Shown here: positions 8,869 to 19,011 of the stretch, one piece after another
Numbering within the stretch: the first letter of the stretch is position 1
How the letters are laid out: each line of letters starts with the position of its first letter
NCBI GenBank assembly: GCA_013115145.1
Contig: JAAPAO010000027.1
Location: forward strand, 1-64,000
Direction of reading: 5' to 3'
Source: Perkinsus chesapeaki
Lineage: Eukaryota; Perkinsozoa; Perkinsida; Perkinsidae
Length of the DNA stretch: 64,000 nucleotides
Made by a program: the position numbers and the translations under genes
The notes under the pieces: model-generated
Told to the model about the DNA's origin: nothing
Databases searched by the model: none
Seen by the model: only the letters and a program-made list of their open reading frames with translations

Positions 8869-11120
8869 ATGATTGTATGCCGATATCCTCGGTTGGGGTT
8901 GCCAGTAGTGGCTCGGATAACTGCCAGTCGGCGGTCCTTTTGCACGACTAGTGCTCCTGAGGAAGCGACAGAGAAACCGTGGAAGAAGGCAGAACCGTTA
9001 AGTTTGAACCAAGCATTGTATTTAACAAGCGAGATGGGAATTTACACTACCAGAGAGATGCAATTGCGAGTCATGAAATCGCCTTCTTTTTCTACGGACA
9101 CAAATGCACCATTTGTACTTGAAGATTTCTTCAACTCGATGGATGAAGGGTTTAAGAAGCAAGAGGAGGACTTTGAGGTGTTGCACGTTGCAGATGAGAC
9201 GGAGGGAATGCTTGGCGAGGAGGAGGAGGAGGTTGATGAAGAGAAAGTCGATACGGTAATTCTGCTGTGGGGCCAACTTGCCGGACTATAAATTGGTATT
9301 TAGTGCGTGGAATCTGAACGTTGCGGGAAATGTAGTGGATTGGGACAAGCTATTTGCACTTGATACAACTTGTTATTTTTCGACGTGTTATTATACATCT
9401 GCGTGGATGGGCGGGCTTCATTGTATTCATATATGGCCGAATGCTTATCTGTACTTAGGTTAACCCTGTCATCCACAATAAGCTTGTCAGAGCCTTCGCT
9501 TCGGATCCACGGGACACTCGATCGTTTATGTATAATGGTGCTGAATGGAAGGAGCGAGCAGAAGGCAGAGGGCTGCGAAAGAGGGCTACGGCGCATGTAC
9601 GATGATACGTTCGATTATAGTCGAATAGGAGGACTTTTTGGATTGGCTATTTTTGAATATCAATAAAATTGTTAATATCAGATCTTTCATTACTGGTATT
9701 GGTGTATGTATAAGCTTTTCTTAGCCAGACCGATTTATCTACTCAACTGGATTTTAGATACTTTTCCAAATTTCGTTTAAAATTCCGGTGAATCTTACCG
9801 CGTATAGAGTGCCTTCGCTATGGCGGTTTGGTGATGCTATTTATGGCTCGGTGGGGGAGGGTAGCCGTCCGAGGTTGCAATACTACTGTACGCGCTTCAC
9901 TCTCGACCCTTTGGTATAGCTCCCTGCTTCCTGAATCTTTCAATGGGAAAGTAATACACTTGGGAGTTCTAAGGCAACGTGAAATTCCTGTCATTCGTAT
10001 ATTACCGGATTATGCTCAGAGAGATCAAATCGCTCTCAACTTGGTAGGATTTTTATATGGATTTTTCTGGTGGGCTTCAGTGTCTGCGAAATTCTCTTCT
10101 TCACCGCAACTCCTGTTATAAAAGCGTCTGGTGCAGGTTGTACTGCAGCGTGGAAGTGGTGTTATTAAGGTTAATGGTGATGAGGACTTCTACGTTAGAT
10201 TCCCTCTTTATTACAATAGGTGAGTGTGGGTAGAACGTCTCACACTGTGTTGTTTGGAAATGCTGTTCTCGAAGGGCTGAGACGTTTCGTAGTGAACGTG
10301 GACTTGATGCTGGGCTACATTTAAAGTATATGGTACCGGTTAATATCCAGCAAGATGTTTTCATTTATGTTGCCCTTCTTCTTGTATATCTTCTCAGCTG
10401 TATGGATAAGAGCCGTAGATGCGAGCATAGTATGGTTCAGCTCGATAGAAGAGCATTAATCACTTCCTTACTTGCCCACAACCTTCCCATGATTTGGCAA
10501 CATCCTTTTTTCTCAAGGTTGTAAGAGTCCTTAGTTCTTCGCATCCCTTGTCAGATTTGACGTGGTTCAGCCTCTCCTCATGTGTGGTGTTTGTGGAGTG
10601 TATGATGTCTTCATTGCTGTTGCTGGCGGTGGTACATCTGGTGAGTGTCATATCCCTCTTGCGATCTGCATTATATACGGCGCAAGTGCTACGAGTATAT
10701 TCTATATATATTTAACTAATAAGATGAAATATGGTATTATAATATTATAAATTTGTAGTTTATTCCATATTAATTATATATCTATAGATATCAAAATTTT
10801 AGTGGTTGAGTCCAATTTCCAGCTGTGCAATCTAGTACGATAGAGATGGTACGTATCTCTATCTATCTAGCTGGTTGTATAAAGGGTACTGTCCTCATTA
10901 AATATGCGGCATTTGCGGAATGAACCAAGCGCTGTTTTGATCAGGTCAAAGTGGCGCAATTCGGTTGGCTATAGGGCGAGCGTTGCTGGCTGCGAATCCA
11001 GCATGCGAGGAGATTCTTCGGGAGAACTGTGCTCTTTTCCAGGACCTTCGGCAAACCATATCAAAGATACCTGGTCACAAGGGACCGCGGAGTCGAGCTA
11101 CGAGATGGCATAAACGTTAG
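8869..11120 (+). CDS. MRPS9: Mitochondrial ribosomal protein uS9 (MRPS9)
   Basis: Six exons join in frame to 311 residues: 8869-9255, 9459-9596, 10137-10219, 10275-10356, 10571-10640 and 10945-11120. The C-terminal ~140 residues are a bacterial-type uS9: GRGLRKRATAHVVLQRGSGV matches the conserved G(R)RKxAxARVxxxxGxGxxxVNG element; GVYDVFIAVAGGGTSGQSG matches the xDVxxxVxGGGxSGQA element; IRLAIGRALL and a basic RSRATRWHKR tail follow. The N-terminus (MIVCRYPRLGLPVVARITAS RRS) is basic, with no acidic residues, as in a mitochondrial presequence. About 150 extra residues, including an acidic run (GEEEEEVDEEK), precede the ribosomal domain. The ATG at 8869 replaces an upstream TTG. Role: 30S-type small subunit of the mitoribosome, near the P-site tRNA. 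Confidence 0.9.
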
Positions 11121-11514
11121 CTGGGTGAAATAGCATGTTGTGCTGCCGCTGCATGGTTGGTTTCTGATCGAAGATGATTCCTTGGTGTTTGTTTGGAGGG
11201 TACTTGAAGTGCAATTGTTGTCGTTGATGCATCACTGGTATTCAAGACTTGAGTTATTCCGACTCATTAAACTACTTGAAATTATTCCACGTCAATTTCG
11301 GATGTGGTGCTTCAATAGTGGCATATGCACCTTAGTGGAATATAGACGGATGGTAGATCGTTCGTGAAGGGTCCCTTGATGGCGTCCACTTGGCAGCGAA
11401 ATCTGATTGTGAATCTGCTCCTACTTGGGAATGACTTGTTCGGTATCCTTCTGCGAATAGCACCGTGTTATTACTAGTATTACTGTATTCTGCTATTTAG
11501 TATTACTATGTACA
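11121..11514. other. Short spacer before the membrane-protein array
   Basis: No supported coding exon. It should contain the 3' end of the uS9 transcript and the promoter or trans-splice acceptor of the first array gene. Confidence 0.35.
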
Positions 11515-13266
11515 ATGGCCAACAACAACGCAGATGACATTGCCTCCTCGCCGACCCTGATCCTAATTATAGTGGCAATGACGCTCTTCTTCACCTTCAG
11601 CGCGCTGATGGCTCTAAGGGCGCCGCCTGGGAGCAAATGGCGTGCAATCATCCTGCCCAAGCTTGGTGTTATCTTCGCCAGTCTTCTTGTGTGGTTTGTC
11701 TTCACTGGCTCGAACGTTTATACGGTTCTCATACTTTGCATTCCAGTGGCGGGGCCTATGCTGGCTGCCTTTTGGTTGTGGTACAGAGATCACCGTAGGG
11801 CGAGAAGGAACAAGAAAGCCGCTGAGAAGTTGGCCCAAGCAGCAAGACAGCAATCGCTGTTTATCGATGTTGAAGGAGGGGAGGGCTTTCGCCTGATTGA
11901 TAGATCGGTGAGTGTTGGCTTATATAGTATTTAGTGTGGTGCACCATAGAAGGGTTCCATTGGCTATTTACAATCATGCTTACAGTGTGCTTGACTGGTG
12001 TTTCAAACACCAGTTAAACACCGTGTTTTTATGAAAGTTTTCATTGACATATTAACTCTATTCATGAGTATTTTTATGTCCCTTATCCCTATCCGTCAAA
12101 GTTCATCGTATGGCTCTCTTTATTGCTGGTAGGGGCAGAAATCTGCCACAGTTCCGCCAAATTTGCTCCACGTTCCTTGCCAGCGTATATGTTGGAAATA
12201 TTAATTTGACATCGTCCAATTTCTCGGCCTGTTACTTGCCTATCTATCTGGCTACTAATGATAGTTTTTCCCTTTCAGCGAGATTACCCTCGCCCGCCAG
12301 TATCACCGAGCTCTGTCTCTTCCTGTGAGAGTGAAATTGTTGCCAGAGTGAGCCAGCCGCGGGGCCGTACGCATGCGTGCAGCGTATCTTTCTCAGAGCA
12401 TTTCTGGTGATTCTGATGAGGATAGATTCGTGTCTTTAGACGAGCAATTTGTAGATGCTGAAGACAAGGTAAGCTTGTCGAGTGTGTCAGAGAGCCGAAC
12501 TTGATGGATTCCTGGGGAACGACCAAGTGGGACTGGCAATCTTTCAGTGAAGCTCAGTTACTTCACAAGGCCAAAGAAGGGCTTTATAATTGTGTCCGCG
12601 TTATCAGACTTGGTCAATTTGGTACGACAGTAGATATGTTCGATTGTTAAGACTTTTATAGTGTATTACACTCTTGAAATTTATCACAAGCTAGATGTGC
12701 GGAAAATATGGTGGTTGGAGATATGATAGGATCATCGAGGTGGTGTTTGATCATCATTTTCAGGAAAGTGTTTCTATGTCACCTAGCAAGAGTAAGCAAG
12801 TACGATTTGCCGGCTTGCCGGAGCTCAGCAGTAGCAGTCTCCACCTACCACCAGCGCCCACCACTGACAAGGTGAGACTAAATACGGTTACGCTTTACGT
12901 TAAGGATTAGAATAATGTTAATCGTAAGATGCCCGTGCTGGACAGGCTACATATTATGTTTGTTGATGGAGCGAGAAAATCATACTTCGCCGACGCAATT
13001 CGCTTTATTGTGGCGAAAAACCAAGTTTGGTCCGAATTTTTTATAAGTAGCTAATCTTCAACGTCATTTTTTACAGTAGTGTTGCACCGAGATGAATGTC
13101 CACATAGGAGCTAATGGCTTCGCAGTCATAACTCGCTTCTTCTTCTTCTTCTTCTTGTTAGGTCGGTAAGCCAAAGAAGCTCTGGGACGGGTACTATGTG
13201 AAGAAGAGGCCATGGGGAGCATACTCGAGCCAAAGAATTAATTTTACCATACAAATAGCTGAGTAG
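11515..13266 (+). CDS. Tandem membrane protein family, copy A1
   Basis: Exon 1 starts at the ATG at 11515 and encodes NNADDIASSPTLILIIV... with three hydrophobic segments (about residues 11-33, 43-62 and 65-85), then a basic cytosolic-type stretch (YRDHRRARRNKKAAEKLAQA) and SLFIDVEGGEGF. The first intron begins at the GTGAGT at 11909. Further exon-like blocks lie at 12280-12480 and 12775-12870 (SPSKSKQVRFAGLPELSSSS). The last exon, about 13162-13266, follows a (ctt)n polypyrimidine tract and encodes LWDGYYVKKRPWGAYSSQRINFTIQIAE before TAG. That ending aligns with the last exon of copy B2 (LGDGYSLEVSVGMAP...). Middle exons are not fully resolved. Family function unknown: a small polytopic membrane head joined to a beta-rich soluble tail. 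Confidence 0.65.
13135..13157 (+). repeat. (CTT)n microsatellite serving as polypyrimidine tract
   Basis: A run of cttcttcttctt immediately precedes the gttag acceptor of the last exon of copy A1, so it probably doubles as the splice-acceptor pyrimidine tract. Confidence 0.7.
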
Positions 13267-13522
13267 ATGTTGGAGAGGAATCTGCCGACGTGAAGTTTGG
13301 ATATTGTCAAATCTCTGTTATAATAGTATTACCAAATCGTTATTGTTAGCTCCCTTGCGAGCATACTACCTTTTAGCGATAAACACTACGTAACGTAGCA
13401 AACGTTTCGCGCTACACAAGTTGCCTTTGTGTTGGTCTCAGGGCGGTTCCGATAGGTAGCATACCATGAAATATAATAGCAAACTGTGGTCCTTCTGGTC
13501 TCTATTTCTTGTTTCCACTATA

Positions 13523-14804
13523 ATGGCCCTTGGTCCCTTCACACCGTCCGATGTAGCCCACACATGGTGGATAATAGTCCTCATTATCGTCTTCATCATT
13601 GCCTTTGCTTTCTGCTCCTTGGTGTCGTTCTGGGCACCCGATACCAGCAATTGGCGAAGAATAATCTTTCCGCAGAGCGCGATGGTAGCCTTGAAATTCG
13701 TCCTGTTTGGTATCTTCGGCACCTCGGGTAGTGTCTACTCGGTTATGATTCTCACGCTGCCGGTGCTTGGTCCCATAGTGGCTGCGGTGGCCCTGTGGAT
13801 TCTAGATTGGCATCGGGAATGGAGGAGGGACAAGCTGGTTAAAGAGGGCAACTTCGTGGTAGAAATTGATGACGTGGGCGATGGGCAACGGATGTTCTTG
13901 AAGGTAAGCTGCTTTACTGTTCGGTTTTCGTCGCATGTACTTAAGAATTAGTTCGGTAGAGTGTAAATATGGAAACCACTTGGAGAAGTTAACTCTGTTG
14001 TATGCATTCAGGTTGGTGATGACAATGAGACTGAAGGGGGTTTCCTGTCCCCGCGCTCCCGTATAGAAATGGACTTCCCAGGAAGGGTAAGATATATTTG
14101 GATTTAACAGTGTACATCAGCTACGATCTAATAGTGTTATTTTTCTATTTTAGTGCTTATGAAAGCTCACGAAAGTCTGTAGGTGTGTTATTATCTCTCA
14201 TTTCAGCTCCCCATTTTACTTGGGTGTAGCAGCTCCCATATCAGGCATAAAAATATGAAAGGCTCTTGTATCTTTGGTTGATGCTTGCATGTCAGGGACG
14301 CGCGGTGTCGTCGTGGACACTGGGTGCGTTACCCGAAGGTCTTGAAGATACAATAGAAGCTATCAAGGAAGCTGATCTAAAGCATGCTGGGGGCCCTAGG
14401 GCACATTCAAAAGTAGGCTGCCTACTCGCAGTGGGGTTCAGCAATTGCTTATACTGAAATGGAGAAAAATTTTCATGGCTCATCAAAATATCTTATTCTC
14501 CTGTCAAATGCATGGTGAACCTCGAGTGGTCTTAGGGAAGGACGGACCACTCTCCGAGCATTGTGCTAAGGCCATCAGTGTCGCGCCGGGCCAGGCTGGC
14601 TCGGTCGACAGTACCGCGGAGACTCAGTACGATGGAGGGCGCAGAACTTTATAAGGTAGGCCCACCGGTGATGCGCATGCGTGCAAAACATTGTGTCAGA
14701 GTGACAACGAGTACATTCCACTTGGCGATGGCTACTCTTTAAAGGTGAACGTTGGCAGAGCGCCAGAGCACCGAGTCTACCTTACTGCAAAGCGCCAACT
14801 ATAA
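13523..14804 (+). CDS. Tandem membrane protein family, copy B1
   Basis: The ATG at 13523 is preferred over an in-frame ATG at 13466 because it aligns with the start of B2 (MALGPFTPSDVAHTWW against MALPGPYTVEDIGHTWW). Exon 1 has the same three hydrophobic segments and the WRRIIFPQ and VLGPIVAAVALWILDW elements, then KGNFVVEIDDVGDGQRMFLK ending at a GTAAGC donor at 13902. Exon 2 (14012-14087) encodes GDDNETEGGFLSP. Exon 3 (14297-14412) encodes GRAVSSWTLGALPEGLEDTI. The last exon ends with IPLGDGYSLKVNVGRAPEHR and TAA at 14804. Relative to B2 there is one base fewer near 14687, which shifts the frame between RMRAK and LCQSDNEY. This copy may therefore be defective or spliced differently. Confidence 0.6.
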
Positions 14805-15129
14805 TATCCACCGAGAGGCTCCCGGTACTCGCCGAAGTGGCGACGGTATTTCACCATTTGTTTATAAGCTTGTATAGTAAAGAGCCATAATTATGTACAA
14901 TTGCAAATCTAATAATTTCATTTAAGAGCTGACGAGACGCACCAAACGATGGACTCGATGCGGCAGCCTTGCTGGCGGCTTACCGCGGATATCTGCCGTA
15001 CATAATACCTTTACTGACGTACCCTCACCTGGCTTCGACCTCTTTTGATCTCCTGAAACGTTGCCTCATTGCCAAAGTGCTTTGTGTTACTCGAGTTCCT
15101 GGTGGGCAACATTCTTATCAGTTTCGACA

Positions 15130-16627
15130 ATGGCGATTCAAACTCTTGGGCCGTATAATGCTGATGACATAGCAAAGTCTCCGGCGCTCATCTTCACCAT
15201 TATATTCTTCGTATTAGCCTTTGTGGGCTTCTCCCTGATGGCCCTGCTTGCTCCAGCGGGGAGCCGATGGCGAAGCATAATTCTGCCGCAGCTGGCCTCG
15301 GGGGTTCTGTACGTATTGATGTGGTTCATTTTCAACGGCTCCAACGTCTTCTCCGTCCTGTTGTTGACAATACCAGCGGCGGGGCCGATCATTGCTGCTG
15401 TATATTTATCGGTGTGGGAGTGTGTGAAGGCGAGGAAGAGGGCGAGGATCCGGGCGCTTACGCGAGCGCAAACGGAGATGGGCGAGGTAACATGGTGTAA
15501 TGGTTATGCTAGTTGGATGTTAATCAGAAGGTCGTTGGTTCTATTCCTCGTAATGAGTTTTTTCAGATCGATGGTGTTGATGTCGAAAATGGCGTCCTTG
15601 GCAATGACACAGCGGAGAAGCCCCCGAAATTGAGGGTAACTTGTGGGCGCGTTAGTTTTTGCGTACGTGGAACGGCTACCGCATTTTATGATCCTTTGAA
15701 AAGTATTGTCATGTTTGTTTTCTAGGATTTCTTACCGCTTGTGTACTAGGATCAAAAAGTCCGAAATGTTCGGGGGGTTTTGGTTCACGGGAAAGTTGAC
15801 CATTGTTTACTAGTTCTATCTGTGTATGTCGTTAACACTATGAAACCCGTTGTGGATTCCATGGAGTGATAGGCCTTTCAATTTGCAATGTCTCTCTTCA
15901 GTTACGCTCGATGTCCACCATGGCACCAGGTCAGACAGGCTTGTCTCCTTCTGCATACACAAGACATATGTCAAGAGGAACCACACAGCGCTTTTACTCC
16001 ATTTACGCCGATTCGGTGGCGGGTGAAGTAAGAATGGTGCTCAATCAATAATCCTATTGTTGTCCGTCAACTTAGCTCGATAGTCGTGATTGGACTCCGT
16101 CATGCTAACAATAATAGACCGACTTTTCTGCCCATACTGAAATTACCAAATCGGTTTTTCCAACTCTTCACTATGAGGAAACTTCTTTCCCTCTGCTGAA
16201 GAAGCTTTCCGGGAAATCAGCGAGTTATGCAGTTTTCCGCGGTTGCGGCACTCGCCTAAGCCTCGGCGTTGCCTCGGAGCGTTCTGCCATTAGGGATTGC
16301 TGATTTGCCCGCACCTTTTCAGGATACCGGAGAGCCGTCATTCAATATAGTACCCGTGCAGGATTGCACCGTTACAGTTCTGGACCCAGAATCAGATGAT
16401 GACGACGCCGATATGGCCTACGGAAAGATGTCTCCTGGGCACGGGAAGGTAGGCTTCGGCAGAGTTTCTCAAAACCATTATTGTGCTTCTAGGCTATGAT
16501 GACGCCCATTGACGATCTTCACAGCATGCGAGTAGAAGTCTGCGAGACCGCCGACAAGTCTCTGGCCTTCACCGTTCAGCTTCGAAAGCGGAAAAGAGAT
16601 AATTGCAATGACGATGGTCTTCCATAA
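15130..16627 (+). CDS. Tandem membrane protein family, copy A2
   Basis: Exon 1 (15130-15486) begins MAIQTLGPYNADDIAKSPAL, has three hydrophobic segments with WRSIILPQL and AAGPIIAAVYLSVW, then a basic stretch (KARKRARIRALTRAQTEMGE). It is more like A1 than like the adjacent B copies. The next exon (15567-15633) encodes IDGVDVENGVLGNDTAEKPP and is separated by an 80-nt intron that is tRNA-like. Later exons include 16322-16448 (FNIVPVQDCTVTVLDPESDD, acidic) and 16525-16627 (MRVEVCETADKSLAFTVQLR, then RKRDNCNDDGLP and TAA). The last block matches the C-terminal beta segment of B2. One or two internal exons around 15,900-16,030 are uncertain. Function unknown. Confidence 0.6.
15487..15566 (+). 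repeat. tRNA-like (SINE-type) sequence forming an intron
   Basis: The 80-nt intron after exon 1 of copy A2 runs from GTAACATGG to TTTCAG. Its body, catggtgtaatggttatgct, followed by a TTGGATGTTAATC loop-like segment and a ggttctattcc B-box-like element at 15538-15548, follows the order of D-arm, anticodon arm and T-arm of a tRNA or a tRNA-derived SINE. The B box departs from the GGTTCGANTCC consensus by one base, and the acceptor stem is not closed, so this is probably a decayed element and not a working tRNA gene. Confidence 0.5.
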
Positions 16628-16959
16628 TTCCCACTGTATTTTAACCTTCCCTTCATTTCACTCATATCGTTAGGAGCTGGACGCGCTCTTGTCGTAGCCA
16701 AAGCGCGCTGGCAGGTCGCCGCCGCTGCCGCCGCTGTCGTCCTGACTCCCTATATACGTACTGCCTTTGCTTCGTTGAGCCTCTTTGAAGGACCGTTGAT
16801 ACATCAGTACGGTTATCACTTTGCGTATTGTCACGCCTTTGTATGCATTCGGCCCTATGGCGAATAGCAATCCTATCATTCCTTGCCATATTTACTTCTC
16901 ATTACACCGTGATAGCTTGTGTTTAACAGCTCCGGTCTACGAGTGTTGTTAGTTTCCGT

Positions 16960-18276
16960 ATGGCTCTGCCTGGTCCGTATACAGTAGAGGACATCGGTCA
17001 CACTTGGTGGCTTATCCTCGTTATTATACTCCTCATTATCGCATTCGGTATATGTTCCTTCCTCGGCTTCATTGCCCCACTCACCAGCAAATGGCGCAGA
17101 ATTGTGCTGCCGCAAACAGTCAGCACTGCACTGTGCGTGCTGGTGTGGATCATCTTTGGTACCTCCGGTAGCGTCTATTCTGTCCTTATCCTCACCCTTC
17201 CTGTCTTGGGCCCTGTGGTGGCTGCAATAGCGATGTGGTTTGTGGACTGGCGACGTGAGAGACGGCGCGATAAGATGGTCAAGAAGGGCAACTTCACCGT
17301 GGAAGTGGACGGTTTTGGCGACAATCGCCGAATGACTCTCAGGGCAAGTCGAACCATACTTGTTACTTCGTCATTCTTCCCTTTCTGTCAGGTAGGTGAT
17401 GACCTCGACCCCGATGGTGGCTTCCTATCCCCCTGCTCTGGATCCGGTGATTACGCAATGCCGAGAGTAAGTGCTTCGTTGACGTTGGCAGATTGGAAAT
17501 TTCTCTTCGAAAGCTCAGCCGCGATTTTCCGAGCTGAAAATTTGGACAGCTCGGAAAGTTGAAGAATTCAGAAATCTGAGGAATGACTTTCAGAATTCTG
17601 AGAGTTTTCTCGACCGCGCTATATGAGTGGTGTTTCAGAGCCGAGCTGTGTCTTCGTGGACTGTAGAAGGATTGCCTGACAGTTTCCAAGCAACCTTGGA
17701 TGCCATTAGGAACCCGCGATACTACTCTATGGGAAGAGGATACAGTGAAGTTGCCGATCCACAGGTGAGAGCTTTTGCCGTGCTTTCCTGCTCCAGCCAC
17801 GCTGAAGCGCCCCAAACGGTTGCGAGTGCGATTGCTGGGCCAGACGCTCCACACCATGTAGCGTTTTCTGATGGGGAAACAACAATGTTATTTGCTCGAA
17901 TGCTGCCGAGTCACTTTCCTTCCTTGTCGGAAGCTGGCTGTGATGCATGCTTCAACTTCAGGATATAGACAAGTGGGCCCAAGAAGAGAGTAGTGCTCTT
18001 ATACAGCCATCTGTCTCCCGATGCGAGAGGAGGGCTGGAGTCAATCATATAGCTGTTCTTGACACTATAGCGGAAGGGGAAGTCTATCAAGTACGCTTGT
18101 CGTCCTTGCGCATGCGTGCAGAATTATTGTGTCAGGGCAACGCTGAACAACTGATACCTCTCGGAGATGGTTACTCATTAGAAGTCAGTGTCGGTATGGC
18201 TCCCAATCATAAGATTGACTTCACTGTACATCGTCAAAGGGCGAGTGCAGACAGCAGCACTGCGGTGAAGTCGTGA
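16960..18276 (+). CDS. Tandem membrane protein family, copy B2
   Basis: Best-resolved member. Exon 1 (16960-17343) encodes MALPGPYTVEDIGHTWWLIL, hydrophobic segments at about residues 17-40, 49-68 and 71-92, then DWRRERRRDKMVKKGNFTVE. It ends at AGG followed by GCAAGT, a GC-AG intron. Exon 2 (17392-17467) encodes VGDDLDPDGGFLSP. Exon 3 (about 17639-17764) encodes SRAVSSWTVEGLPDSFQATL. Exon 4 (about 17964-18276) encodes a soluble tail with LRMRAELLCQG and LGDGYSLEVSVGMAPNHKID before TGA. All borders are matched by B1. The protein is predicted to have a short luminal N-terminus, three membrane segments and a cytosolic tail. The family is not recognised. Confidence 0.75.
17344..17391 (+). other. 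GC-AG intron
   Basis: The 48-nt intron between exons 1 and 2 of copy B2 starts GCAAGT and ends TGTCAG. The equivalent intron in B1 starts GTAAGC, and both flanks align at the protein level (MTLR/VGDD against MFLK/VGDD). The intron length is a multiple of three with no stop, so retention would add 16 residues. Confidence 0.65.
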
Positions 18277-19011
18277 AGCTCTCGAAGAAGGCCTTGATTT
18301 AAATTTGGCTCTCCTTCGAACTTGTGTATAATACGTTCTTGAAGGTTTGATATATGGTTATTCCGCTTGCTCGTTTCTCGTACTACCAGTCTAACTTAGG
18401 CGGGTGTGCCTGCGATCCTTCCGTGTTTGACTTGCGCAAAAGATGAACTTTTCATTCATTGCTCATCTATAGCGTTGAAGTAACAACTTTCGGGCGAATT
18501 GCGAGCAGCTGCAGTCGTTCGTTTAATGTCTCTCATCATGTGCTTTTTGTATGTCTATAAACGCTGATGTTGCGTCTAGAGCCTGTGTTCTAAACTTGCC
18601 TGGCTTTCGTGCCACCCTTGGCGGTAGTGTGCCAGGCTTCCAACCTACCCACATGTATGTTTGCTTACCGTGAGTGTATCCGGTATGGCCAGAGATATCT
18701 CTGAAATGGTATTATGATAATGATTATGCTATGAAGTCAAACACTAGTAATACTTAGCCAAGTTATCTTATATTCTGTGTCTTACTGCTGTGCGTAATGC
18801 ATTAGTAGCACTTTTATGGAGAAACATAGACCCTGCAGAAGAGGGCTGATATAGGAGAGACGTTAATGGACGATAGTGACACTTGCTGCTAGCAATCGTA
18901 CCTTGTTCAGAGCAGAAAGACACATGAGCAACTGAACTTCCCTGTACAGAGTGCTATTTGTGGAGTACCACGGTCGATGAGTGTGCATCTACGAGGCAGG
19001 CTTGTTTTATT
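18277..19011. other. Spacer between the two tandem arrays
   Basis: No open frame with recognisable features. It separates the A/B membrane-protein array from the ubiquitin-like/TPR array, and should hold the 3' end of B2 and the promoter of the next gene. Confidence 0.4.
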
